A stretch of DNA of 11,699 nucleotides from Pseudopedobacter sp043763845. GTDB taxonomy: Bacteria; Bacteroidota; Bacteroidia; Sphingobacteriales; Sphingobacteriaceae. The translations under genes were made by a program, and so were the position numbers. Every line of letters begins with the position of its first letter. The first letter of the stretch is position 1. Below are positions 1 to 7,952 of this stretch, piece after piece. Where the stretch lies: the NCBI GenBank assembly GCA_043763845.1, contig JAYULE010000112.1, positions 1-11,699 of the forward strand, given 5' to 3'. The notes under the pieces are model-generated. The model did not search any database. It was not told where the DNA came from and saw nothing but the letters and a program-made list of their open reading frames with translations.

Positions 1-81
1 TTGTTGCATAACCAAATGATTAAGAGGCACAAATCTCGCAAAAAAGATATTGATAGATATTATAAAAATGAAGATTCTTAA
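1..81 (+). CDS. C-terminal end of an unidentified protein (partial, 5' end outside window)
   Basis: Frame 1 is open from the window edge to a TAA at 79-81, while the other two plus frames hit stops within about 20 bases. The visible 26 residues are very basic and polar (segment KRHKSRKKDIDRYY), a common type of C-terminal tail, and show no domain. The stop is followed 11 bases later by a hairpin with a T-run, which supports a real gene end here, convergent with recC. The function cannot be guessed from this fragment, and an open stretch of 26 codons could also be chance. Confidence 0.35.
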   Translation: MLHNQMIKRHKSRKKDIDRYYKNEDS

Positions 82-92
82 AGTATAAAAGT

Positions 93-117
93 AGAATTAG
101 CCATTATTCTGTTTTTT
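93..117 (+). terminator. Probable intrinsic terminator of the left-edge plus-strand gene
   Basis: Bases 93-110 form a short hairpin: AGAAT pairs with ATTCT, then one T-T mismatch, one further A-T pair and a GCCA loop. A G and six T residues (112-117) follow directly. It sits between the TAA at 79-81 and the recC stop at 126-128, the expected place for a terminator between convergent genes. The stem is AT-rich and weak, so the call is tentative. Confidence 0.4.
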
Positions 118-125
118 ATTGGTAT

Positions 126-3100
126 CTATTTTGGTGTTTTAAACAAATGTGTTGGATAAAAATTCACTAATGCCAATAATAAAAAATCAATATTTTTTAA
201 ATATTCATCAAATATATTTTTGCCTTCAAAAAAACCTTCCTTGTAAACTTTTGCAAAATATTCATCCACAAATTCACTTTCCGATTCTTTTTTTAGCAGG
301 CTTAAAAATGTGTCTGAATCTCCAATTTTTTTAAGATTTATTTTCAAATTGGGGTAAAAAACCAATATCTCTTTATGTCCTTTTTTATACAAATCAATTA
401 ATTTAGTTAACCTCTCAATGGCATCTTGTTGAGTAATGAATTGCCCCTCAAAAATGGCCTTATTTTGGGCAATTATAAAATGTAAACGCAAATTTAAACC
501 TGCCGCAGCGGCGGCTAGGTATTTTATATAGGCAGCTAATAAATGCTTTCGTTCATTTTTACTCCAGCAAATTTCCACCAATTTATCATCATAAATACCT
601 TTTAAAAAGGTTTTAACGGTGGTTTTATTTATTGTAATTTCTATAGATTGTGTTTGTTCAACGGCATTACCTACACAATCAAATAATAATTTTTTAATCG
701 GTTTTACTTCATTTTCTAAGGCTTGCAAATTTACTGTTGCCATATTTTTTAAGGGCAATTGCCCACTTTTAACCCACTGGTTTTTAGCGGTGTTAAGCTG
801 TGCTTCATCCATCCACAACAGTGTATTTTTAAAACTCCATTTTTGTAAGTTGTCTAAATCAAACAATTCGGTTTCGGGTAATAAAACATCGGTGGTTTGG
901 TAAAAAATATTTAGCACATTGTTGTAATAACCTTTAAACGGGTTTTGAAAAAAACTTATCATCTTATCCAAATCAATGTAGGTAAAATCAAAGGGTTGGA
1001 TTTCTATTTTTTCATTCTTTTTAGTAGTTTCAGATGTTTTTAAATCGTCTAAATAATTGTACAAACCAAAATTGGTGTTACTGTATTTACTGCTAAAATT
1101 ATGTAATGGGTGTTTAGTAATCAATTGTTTTGCAACATCATTGGCGTTTATACAGCCAGTTTGTATGTAATCAAGTAACTCATCAACCAATACCGATGGC
1201 GGAATAACCGTATTGTCTTTTACACTTTGCCCCACATAACTTATGTACAAATATTGCTGTGCCGATAGCAGGGTTTCTAGAAACAAATGCTTATCATTTT
1301 CTTTTACATTACGGTCGCCGGCTTGCTTTTTATCCATCAAATTAAAGCTAATGGGTTTCTCTTTTCTAGGGAACTTATCAAAATTTAAACCCAATAAAGC
1401 CACTACCTTAAACGGAATACTACGCATAGGAATTAACGAGCAAAACGTAATGCCACCCGCCACAAAAGTACTGCTACGTGTTGCACTGCCCAAGTTTTTT
1501 AACAAGTTATGCGCAAAAACATCGTAAATAATTTGTTCGGTTAAAATGCCATCTAATTCGCTGTATTTTGCCAGTTGTTTTATTAACAAGTCGTAATCTT
1601 CATCGGCTTCTTCGTTAGGTTCAAAAACTAAATTGTGTAATACATTTTGTACATACAAAACCCAGTTTGCTAAATCACGGTTTTTCTTTCGTTGCTTAAT
1701 AGAGTCAATTAAAACCTGTACAAAATGGCAAAAGTTAACTATGGCTAAGGCGTTTGCACCCTCTACAATATCAAGCGGGAAAATACTGGGTTCAAGCCCA
1801 AAATATTCTTCACTGCCGCTTATGCAAATGCCGTAAATAATGCGTTGCAAGCCATATTCCCAACTTACAAAAATGCTTTCATTTTCAAGGTTGCCTTCAA
1901 TACCAAATCTAATATTTGCTTGGCCAACTACATTTCTTATTAGAGTTAAATCGGCTATGCCAAACCTATTTTTAATATAGCTATGGTCTAGTAACTGCAG
2001 TACGTTTTCGGCTTTAAAGTTTTCGCTATTTAAGGATAAAATGGCTTTTAATGCTCCCGAAAGGGTATCATCGGTGGCTATACTTTCATCGGCAATGGTA
2101 AACGGAAATTGATAAGGTGCATTGCTAAACACCGCTTTTATGTAAGGAGCGTAAGCATCAATATCGCTTACCATAACCACTATTTCTCGGGCCGAAAAAG
2201 TTTCATTGTTTTCATTATCAACCAAATGCACCAAATAATTGTATAAAACTTCTACCTCTCGTACTGGCGTAAAACAGGAGTTTATGGTAATAGAACCATC
2301 TAAAATAGTGGTAATATCCAGTTCATTTCTATTTTCACCAAGTGCATTATTATATACATCGTTTTGTATTTTGTGTAATAAAGTATTGGTTGCTGGTTCT
2401 TCAATTGCTATGGTTTCGTAAGCGTTTAAAAGTTCCTCGTTTTTAAAAAGTAAGCCAAAAGTTTCTTTAATTATACCTCCCCAATTGGTTAAAAGGGCAT
2501 TTCCTTGGTTTTGTATATCGTGGTTAAAGCTTTTGTTTTTAAAAATTGCCAGCTGTTTTTCGCTCTTATCATCAAACCAGTAAACCGCTGGGGCGGGATT
2601 GATAATGTGAAACCAAACGTTTATAAATTGCCCAATTTTATAAAATAAATTTAAATGATAATCTGTAGTTATTGATAAACCAAAAAGGTGTACTGCGGGC
2701 ATATTTTCTTTTAGCTTATGCTGATTTTGTGGGTCTTGTAAAGCTGTAGAAATAAAATCGCTTAGCACCGTTTTATCAAGTAATTGCTTGCCTAATAGTT
2801 GTTTAGTTTTTACCCAAAGGTATTTTTGCCAATCGTTTATAGGTAAATCTTTTAGGCTGGCTTTATTCCAGTCTTGTATTAAGTGTGGCCTGTATATTTG
2901 ATATTGGTCGAACAAATCGGCAACTTTTTGCGCCAATGCCAAGCGTTTAATTTCTTTATCGGGGCCTTGGTTATGGTAATAATTGGCTACCGTTTTAAAC
3001 CGATTTGTAAACTCAGCTTCGGCCAATAATTTATACAAAAGCCAGGTTTGGTTATCGGCCGATAGCGGTTTTACATCGCCCCAAGGCATAAATAAATTAT

Positions 3101-3317
3101 ATACTTGTTGTATTAAATCGTTGGGTTTTAAAAACTTATAATTGGCTGCAATGCCCATATTTTGTGCCATTTGCAGTTTTAACCAATTGTTCATACCATC
3201 GGTTTGGGTAACCAAAAAATGCGCCTGAAAAACCGAATTGTTTTCTTGCTGTAAATTTACACACAAGTTTTTTGCCAGTTGCGTTAAAGAGTTAGAAACA
3301 TGTAAATTTATAGCCAT
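126..3317 (-). CDS. recC: RecC, exodeoxyribonuclease V subunit gamma
   Basis: RecC is the subunit of the RecBCD helicase-nuclease that, in characterised enzymes, splits the DNA duplex and scans the exiting 3' strand for Chi. The complex processes double-strand breaks for RecA-dependent repair and degrades foreign linear DNA. The 1063-residue length is close to the roughly 1120 of E. coli RecC. Family segments visible in order: VTQTDGMNNWL and GIAANY near residues 36-60, a LFGLSI block near 211, PVREVEVLYNYL near 351, the conserved block around 621-651 containing RSIPFKVVALLGLN and FPR, and GDRN...LFLETLLSAQQ.LYISYVG around 667-696. No Walker motifs are seen, as expected for RecC, which has inactivated helicase folds. 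The ATG at 3317 opens directly on the conserved N-terminus. It lies 20 bp after the recD stop, so recD and recC are probably co-transcribed. RecB is not encoded in the window. Confidence 0.93.
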   Translation of the reverse strand: MAINLHVSNSLTQLAKNLCVNLQQENNSVFQAHFLVTQTDGMNNWLKLQMAQNMGIAANYKFLKPNDLIQQVYNLFMPWGDVKPLSADNQTWLLYKLLAEAEFTNRFKTVANYYHNQGPDKEIKRLALAQKVADLFDQYQIYRPHLIQDWNKASLKDLPINDWQKYLWVKTKQLLGKQLLDKTVLSDFISTALQDPQNQHKLKENMPAVHLFGLSITTDYHLNLFYKIGQFINVWFHIINPAPAVYWFDDKSEKQLAIFKNKSFNHDIQNQGNALLTNWGGIIKETFGLLFKNEELLNAYETIAIEEPATNTLLHKIQNDVYNNALGENRNELDITTILDGSITINSCFTPVREVEVLYNYLVHLVDNENNETFSAREIVVMVSDIDAYAPYIKAVFSNAPYQFPFTIADESIATDDTLSGALKAILSLNSENFKAENVLQLLDHSYIKNRFGIADLTLIRNVVGQANIRFGIEGNLENESIFVSWEYGLQRIIYGICISGSEEYFGLEPSIFPLDIVEGANALAIVNFCHFVQVLIDSIKQRKKNRDLANWVLYVQNVLHNLVFEPNEEADEDYDLLIKQLAKYSELDGILTEQIIYDVFAHNLLKNLGSATRSSTFVAGGITFCSLIPMRSIPFKVVALLGLNFDKFPRKEKPISFNLMDKKQAGDRNVKENDKHLFLETLLSAQQYLYISYVGQSVKDNTVIPPSVLVDELLDYIQTGCINANDVAKQLITKHPLHNFSSKYSNTNFGLYNYLDDLKTSETTKKNEKIEIQPFDFTYIDLDKMISFFQNPFKGYYNNVLNIFYQTTDVLLPETELFDLDNLQKWSFKNTLLWMDEAQLNTAKNQWVKSGQLPLKNMATVNLQALENEVKPIKKLLFDCVGNAVEQTQSIEITINKTTVKTFLKGIYDDKLVEICWSKNERKHLLAAYIKYLAAAAAGLNLRLHFIIAQNKAIFEGQFITQQDAIERLTKLIDLYKKGHKEILVFYPNLKINLKKIGDSDTFLSLLKKESESEFVDEYFAKVYKEGFFEGKNIFDEYLKNIDFLLLALVNFYPTHLFKTPK

Positions 3318-3337
3318 TTAGGTAAATTATTATTGAA

Positions 3338-5146
3338 TTAAAAATTTTGAGGCTCTAAAAACCTACCGGCAATGCCCGATGTACGCTTAACCTGCGCATC
3401 GGCAGCCTGTAAAATTACAGCTTGTGTGCCTTGTAAAAAAACTTTACTTTTTGCCCTTGTAATACCCGTGTACAGCAATTCTCGGGTTAAAATGGCAATG
3501 TTTTGTTGTTGTGGCAAAACCACTAAAACCTGCTCAAACTCGCTGCCTTGGCTTTTATGAATGGTCATTGCGTAAACGGTTTCGGTTTTGTTAATTAAGC
3601 CCGGCAAAACCGATTTAATTTCGCCGTTTTCACCCTCGAACCAGGCTTTAAGTTCGCCATCTTCATCTGGTCTTATTAAACCAATATCGCCGTTAAAAAG
3701 CTCTAAAACGTAGTTATTGCTTGTAATAATTATGGGGCGATGGTTATAAAACTCGCTTCGGGTATCTATTAAGTTTTTGCTGGAAAGGTATTTTTCAACA
3801 TTTTTATTTAGGGCATATAATCCTTGGTCGCTTTCGCGGATGGCACATAAAATACGCAGCTTATTAAATTTTTGTAAGGCTACTTTTATATCACTTTCGT
3901 GGATGTATTCCTCGTAGCCTGCAATAAAATCCTCAAAAAATGTTTTCGAATATTGGGTATCAATAGCCACTTGAGTATCGGCCTTAGCCAAAATAAAATT
4001 ATTGATTTGGCTTACGTTATTTTCTATAATTGCCTTGCTAAACAGGCCAATACCTTCGTTATTTTTAAACCTGTGACTAAATTTCAGTTCAACAATATGT
4101 TGGTATAAAGGGTGGTTTTGGTGGTTATTAGCGATACTATTTGCGTTTATTTCTTCTTCAACATTATTTACAAAGTTGTTAATAAAAGCCGCTGTTTGGG
4201 TATTAAATAAATTTAGATTTTGTTGGGTTTGGCATAAATCGCCAAATAAACTGCCTGCCTCAACCGATGCCAATTGGTTTTTATCGCCTAATAAAATGAT
4301 GCGAGTTTGCGGACCAATAGCATTTAAAAGTTTTGCAAAAAGGGCAACATCAATCATCGAAGCTTCATCAACAATTACCACATCGTAATTAAGTGGGTTG
4401 GTTTGGTTATGTTTAAAATATGGCGAATTTTTTATAAAACCCAACAACCTATGAATGGTAGATGGCTGTAAAAGGCCAAATTTTGCTGCAATACTTTCGG
4501 GAATATTTGAGGTTGCCAATGCCGTTGAAGCCTTTAAACTTTCGGCCATACGGGCAGCAGCTTTACCTGTTGGTGCTGCCAAAGCCACTTTTAAATTGGG
4601 GTTTATAGCAAATAAAATGGCTAAAATTTTAGCAACCGTAGTGGTTTTGCCCGTACCTGGGCCACCCGTAATTATGGTAAAATTATTTAAAACGCCAGTT
4701 ATGGTGGCTACCAACTGCCAGTTGGTTTCGGTAGTTTTATAGGGTGTGGTAAAAAGTGTTTTTATAAAAGAATTGAGTGTTTTTAGTTTCTCAATTCGCT
4801 CATTCACAAATTCTAATTCACTGTTGCCCAACTCAAAAATTTTAGCTAAAATGTGGCTTTCGTAATTAAAATACCGTTGCAGGTATAACTTATTGTTATG
4901 TAATAAAAAAGGTTGCTTAGGCTTATTTTGTGAAGTAACTAAAGATTCTTTGGCTAAAGTAATTTCATTAAAAACAGCATTTTTGTAATAAGTGGGCAGG
5001 TTTTCTTGCTCGTTTGCAATCTCATTTAAATCAAAACAAATATGCCCTTCGCTTAATTTTTTTGATACCCAATACGCAAAAGGTTGCAAGGTTTTACTCT
5101 CGAAAAATGCGGCAAATTGTTGGTGGGTATCGTTTAGGGTTTGCAT
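3338..5146 (-). CDS. recD: RecD, exodeoxyribonuclease V subunit alpha (5'-3' helicase)
   Basis: RecD is the superfamily 1B 5'-3' helicase motor of RecBCD. The 602 residues match the family length (E. coli 608). Visible motifs: Walker A GGPGTGKTT at 161-169, motif Ia APTGKAAARM at 191-200, Walker B with DEAS at 260-263, motif III GDKNQL at 287-292, the late motif TIHKSQGSEF at 528-537, and the arginine-finger segment LLYTGITRAK at 557-566. The N-terminal 130 residues are the RecB-contacting region in the E. coli complex and are present here, which favours true RecD over the stand-alone RecD2 type. recC follows after 20 bp. The gap to the preceding ATPase gene is 111 bp and holds a short inverted repeat, so recD may have its own promoter. 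No sign of decay is seen. Confidence 0.94.
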   Translation of the reverse strand: MQTLNDTHQQFAAFFESKTLQPFAYWVSKKLSEGHICFDLNEIANEQENLPTYYKNAVFNEITLAKESLVTSQNKPKQPFLLHNNKLYLQRYFNYESHILAKIFELGNSELEFVNERIEKLKTLNSFIKTLFTTPYKTTETNWQLVATITGVLNNFTIITGGPGTGKTTTVAKILAILFAINPNLKVALAAPTGKAAARMAESLKASTALATSNIPESIAAKFGLLQPSTIHRLLGFIKNSPYFKHNQTNPLNYDVVIVDEASMIDVALFAKLLNAIGPQTRIILLGDKNQLASVEAGSLFGDLCQTQQNLNLFNTQTAAFINNFVNNVEEEINANSIANNHQNHPLYQHIVELKFSHRFKNNEGIGLFSKAIIENNVSQINNFILAKADTQVAIDTQYSKTFFEDFIAGYEEYIHESDIKVALQKFNKLRILCAIRESDQGLYALNKNVEKYLSSKNLIDTRSEFYNHRPIIITSNNYVLELFNGDIGLIRPDEDGELKAWFEGENGEIKSVLPGLINKTETVYAMTIHKSQGSEFEQVLVVLPQQQNIAILTRELLYTGITRAKSKVFLQGTQAVILQAADAQVKRTSGIAGRFLEPQNF

Positions 5147-5178
5147 AGTATTGTAATAATTTTACGTTTACTTAATTT

Positions 5179-5198
5179 ACCTGTTTTGTAAAATAGGT
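5179..5198. repeat. 20-bp inverted repeat in the recD upstream region
   Basis: ACCTGTTTT (5179-5187) and AAAATAGGT (5190-5198) are complementary along all nine positions if one G-T pair is allowed, leaving a two-base centre. It lies 33-52 bp upstream of the recD start on the minus strand and about 60 bp after the ATPase stop. It has no T-run on the minus-strand side, so it is not a typical terminator for the ATPase gene. A dimeric repressor site near the recD promoter is possible. No binding protein can be assigned from sequence. Confidence 0.3.
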
Positions 5199-5257
5199 CT
5201 TTAATGTTTGTTTTCTGTTTAAATTTTGCCACACTAAAATTTAATATTTCATAGGAT

Positions 5258-6592
5258 TTAAAATTGTTCATTCTTTTCATCCAAAAACAAATTCATAACG
5301 GCGTATAGTGGGTATATTTTTACTTTTTCTATTTCACCAAAATTTTCTAGAGATAAACGAATACCAAACGCTAATTTTTTTTCTGTTAAAAATAAGTATA
5401 AGCTTTGCATTGTGCCTTTAGTGCCAGCTTTTACTTCAATAGGTATAATTTTATCTTGTTTCTGAATAACAAAATCAACCTCGGCTTGGCTATTTTTTAC
5501 TTCCCGATGCCAATAAAACAATTCGGTTTTTTGATAACACGATGCGTTTTTTAATAATTCTAAACCTACAAAAAGTTCGGCAATGTTACCTTTATTTATA
5601 ACTTCAAAATCGTTTTCTATTAATAAAGTTGCAATATTTAAACCCAATATCCTTTGAAAAACCCCGGTATCTAAAATTAAAATCTTTCTTTTTTTTATAT
5701 TTATTTCGGCACTTAAAGGTATGCCATTACTTGCTGTATGTGTAACAGGATACAATAAACCAGCCATTTGTAGCAAGGTTAATGCATCTTTAATTTGCAC
5801 ATTGTTAAGGGTTGAATTTGGGTAGGTGTAGCTAAATTTATGGCCTATTTGTTGTATTACAGCATTAAAAACTTGGTTAATGCTAATAGCCGTTATTCGG
5901 GTTTTATATTTTACAAAATCGGCCTGTATGGTTAAAATTAAATCATCTAAAACCCGCTGAACTTCTATCATACTGCCACTGGTTAGGTAAACTTGTACGG
6001 CTTCGGGCATGCCTCCAATAATTAAAAACTTTTTTAGGTATTGATTTAATTTTAGATGTACAGCTGTTATAAGTGGGTTTTTTGTGTTTGTTTCTTTTAA
6101 AATATGCAACAAACCAGTTTCTTTATTTGCCATTAAAAACTCTTCGAACGAAAACGGATAGATAAACATAAACCTAACCCTACCTACGCCAAATGAAGGG
6201 ATTTCGGCTAAAGCAAATTCTAATAACGAGCCAGCGGCAATAAGGTGCAGCTGTGGCATTTTTTCGTAAAAATATCTTAACGATGATATGGCGGGTACAC
6301 AAGCTTGTATTTCATCTAAAAACAATAATGTTTCGCCAGCTATTATGTGTGTGTTGGTTAATACCGAAAGCTGTTCGCAAATTTGAATTACGTTTAGCCC
6401 GTTTTCGAAAGCCGAGGCATAACTGGGGTTTTCATCAAAATTTATCTCTACAAAATATTTAAACTGAGTTGCTAAATGTTTAACCGCAGTAGATTTACCC
6501 ACCTGCCTTGCACCCCTTAAAACCAGCGGTTTGCGATTATTAGCTTTTTTCCAAAGCGATAATTCTTCATCTATTTTGCGCTCTAAATACAT
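5258..6592 (-). CDS. AAA ATPase with DUF4143 domain (AAA_14/DUF4143 family)
   Basis: The 444-residue protein is a P-loop ATPase of the widespread AAA_14-DUF4143 family, whose cellular role is not established. Walker A is GARQVGKST at residues 27-35, Walker B is LLFLDE at 89-94, and the sensor-like AAGSLLE follows near 118. The segment around 137-155, with YPFSFEEFL, is characteristic of the family. The C-terminal DUF4143 part carries an EVD...IEVK arrangement (D373, E386, K388), which resembles the PD-(D/E)XK nuclease signature, so a nuclease-like fold is plausible although activity is unproven. The ATG at 6592 begins the family-typical N-terminus (MYLERKID). Members are often present in many copies per genome in Bacteroidota and behave as accessory genes. 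The upstream region holds four phased direct repeats that may control it. No partner gene makes a toxin-antitoxin or defence role evident. Confidence 0.88.
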   Translation of the reverse strand: MYLERKIDEELSLWKKANNRKPLVLRGARQVGKSTAVKHLATQFKYFVEINFDENPSYASAFENGLNVIQICEQLSVLTNTHIIAGETLLFLDEIQACVPAISSLRYFYEKMPQLHLIAAGSLLEFALAEIPSFGVGRVRFMFIYPFSFEEFLMANKETGLLHILKETNTKNPLITAVHLKLNQYLKKFLIIGGMPEAVQVYLTSGSMIEVQRVLDDLILTIQADFVKYKTRITAISINQVFNAVIQQIGHKFSYTYPNSTLNNVQIKDALTLLQMAGLLYPVTHTASNGIPLSAEINIKKRKILILDTGVFQRILGLNIATLLIENDFEVINKGNIAELFVGLELLKNASCYQKTELFYWHREVKNSQAEVDFVIQKQDKIIPIEVKAGTKGTMQSLYLFLTEKKLAFGIRLSLENFGEIEKVKIYPLYAVMNLFLDEKNEQF

Positions 6593-6611
6593 AATTTATT
6601 GTAAAATAATA

Positions 6612-6731
6612 AAAATACAACCCAATAATAGGGTTTATTTAACAAAAAACAAACCAATAATGGTGTTAAATTGACAAAAAAACAAATCAATAATAGGGAT
6701 GTTTTGGTAAAAAACCAAATCAATTATATTT
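6612..6731. repeat. Four-copy phased direct repeat upstream of the DUF4143 ATPase gene
   Basis: The core CAATAAT occurs at 6623-6629, 6655-6661 and 6688-6694, and a variant CAATTAT at 6721-6727, giving spacings of 32, 33 and 33 bp. Copies two to four are preceded by an A-rich stretch of the type AAAAAACAAAY, with a looser version before copy one, and copies one to three are followed by a G-rich triplet region (AGGG or GGTG). Between cores the sequence diverges and is AT-rich. The period is close to three helical turns, so all cores face nearly the same side of the DNA. The first copy lies about 30 bp upstream of the ATPase ATG. This is compatible with repeated operator sites, or with a degenerate minisatellite. 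Confidence 0.7.
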
Positions 6732-6821
6732 TAATTTTTGCAAAATCCAAATTAAAAAAGAACATAAATGAAATTTTGAATGAGTTGAATTATTAAACAA
6801 AATCACTTTTAGGCAACTAAA

Positions 6822-6882
6822 CCTCAACAACGGTTGAAATCCTTGTCGACGGTTTAAGGCCTAAAAAAAAACGTTGGCGAGG
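6822..6882. repeat. Imperfect inverted repeat downstream of pyrF
   Basis: CCTCAACAACG (6822-6832) is the reverse complement of CGTTGGCGAGG (6872-6882) except for two central positions. Inside lie AACGGTT, ACGGTTT, a GTCGAC and an AGGCCT palindrome, so the segment is GC-richer and more structured than the flanking AT-rich DNA. It starts 7 bp beyond the pyrF stop on the minus strand. An extended hairpin with a nine-T run in its loop (on the minus strand) is possible, which is not the classic terminator layout. A REP-like repeat or a 3'-end hairpin of the pyrF transcript are the main readings. Confidence 0.4.
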
Positions 6883-6889
6883 GATAAAA

Positions 6890-7720
6890 TTACATTTCAA
6901 AAATCCTACCCAACACCACTTCCATTTCTTGCTTTATTTTTAAGGCTTCGGTACGGGCTGCGTTGGCAAAGTTTTCATCCGCCCCAGCGTAAATAATTCC
7001 TCTAGATGAGTTTACTATTAAGCCACAATCGGCGTTAAGCCCATATTTACAAACATCGGCTAGGTTGCCGCCTTGTTCGCCTAAGCCTGGTACCAGCAAA
7101 AAATTATCAGGAGCAATTTTTCTAATATCTTCAAACGCTTGGCCACGGGTTGCACCCACAACGTACATTAATTGGTTTGGGTTGGCCCATTGGTTTGCTT
7201 TTTTAATAACCTGCTGGTACAAAAAGCCGTTTTCGTTTTTAATAAATTGAAAATCTTTACCACTTTCGTTTGATGTTAGGGCTAATAAAATAGTCCATTT
7301 ATCGGCGAAAGCCAAAAACGGTTTTACGCTATCCGCACCCATATAAGGGGCAACGGTTACGGCATCAAAACTCATTCCCGATGCCTGTTTATCAAAAAAA
7401 GCTTGGGCATACATAGTTGCGGTGTTGCCAATATCGCCACGTTTGGCATCGGCAATGGTAAAAATATTTTCGGGTATGTAATTTAAGGTATCAATCATTG
7501 TTTGCCAACCTTTTATGCCAAGGCATTCGTAAAAAGCGGTATTAATTTTGTATGCAATGCATAAATCTTTTGTGGCATCAATAATTTGCTTATTAAAAGC
7601 CAAAATAGGGTTATCAAGGCTTAGTAAATATTTGGGTATCTTATTAACATCGGTATCGAGCCCCACGCATAAAAAAGTTTTTTTTATTTTTATTTGATGG
7701 ATGAGTTGCTGGCGGTTCAT
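6890..7720 (-). CDS. pyrF: Orotidine 5'-phosphate decarboxylase (type 2)
   Basis: PyrF decarboxylates orotidine 5'-monophosphate to UMP, the last step of de novo pyrimidine synthesis in the cytosol. The 276 residues fit the longer type-2 family, as opposed to about 230-245 in the E. coli type. The active-site motif DAKRGDIGNTA lies at 91-101, with K93 as the expected catalytic lysine. CVGLDTD at 18-24 and KINTAFYE at 58-65 are substrate-site strands. GATRG and VPGLGEQGG further on, and NSSRGI near the C-terminus, are the phosphate-binding loops. The ATG at 7720 gives a normal N-terminus. The gene stands alone, divergent from rho and without other pyr genes nearby. Its 3' side holds a GC-rich inverted repeat. 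Confidence 0.95.
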   Translation of the reverse strand: MNRQQLIHQIKIKKTFLCVGLDTDVNKIPKYLLSLDNPILAFNKQIIDATKDLCIAYKINTAFYECLGIKGWQTMIDTLNYIPENIFTIADAKRGDIGNTATMYAQAFFDKQASGMSFDAVTVAPYMGADSVKPFLAFADKWTILLALTSNESGKDFQFIKNENGFLYQQVIKKANQWANPNQLMYVVGATRGQAFEDIRKIAPDNFLLVPGLGEQGGNLADVCKYGLNADCGLIVNSSRGIIYAGADENFANAARTEALKIKQEMEVVLGRIFEM

Positions 7721-7952
7721 TGCTAAAAATTGAGTTTAGGTAACAAAGTTGAAAAAAATAAAGAAGATTTGTTAAAAAATAATTTATAAAATTTTGATAG
7801 TAATAATAAAATGTATAAAATTGCAACATAATCTTAATTCATCTACAGATTATTGCTCAAAACATTCTAGAATTTTCTTAGAATTAAACAAGAACAAGTT
7901 TTCGAGCTAGATGTAAATGATAAAAAAAATCCTTGAACATAATTCACAATTA
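7721..7952. promoter_or_regulatory. Divergent control region between pyrF and rho
   Basis: This very AT-rich stretch must hold the start signals of both pyrF (leftward) and rho (rightward). A possible Bacteroidota-type rho promoter is TTTG at 7768-7771, then 17 bp, then AAATTTTG at 7789-7796, one base away from the TAnnTTTG consensus. It would give a leader of roughly 150 nt before the rho start at 7953. No convincing pyrF promoter could be picked. The leader contains TTCTAGAA and a CGAGCT (7903-7908) that is complementary to a site inside rho. The promoter call is weak; that the region is regulatory rests on the divergent layout. Confidence 0.3.

Noticed and set aside
6612..6731. CRISPR-like array (short repeats at about 33-bp spacing)
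   Set aside because: The repeats are imperfect, the shared core is too short, the intervals are AT-rich and partly similar to each other instead of unique spacers, and no cas gene is present.
7644..7829. Small minus-strand frame overlapping the pyrF start
   Set aside because: It covers the AT-rich divergent control region and the pyrF N-terminus in another frame. It is rich in Y, F and N from AT bias, with no domain.
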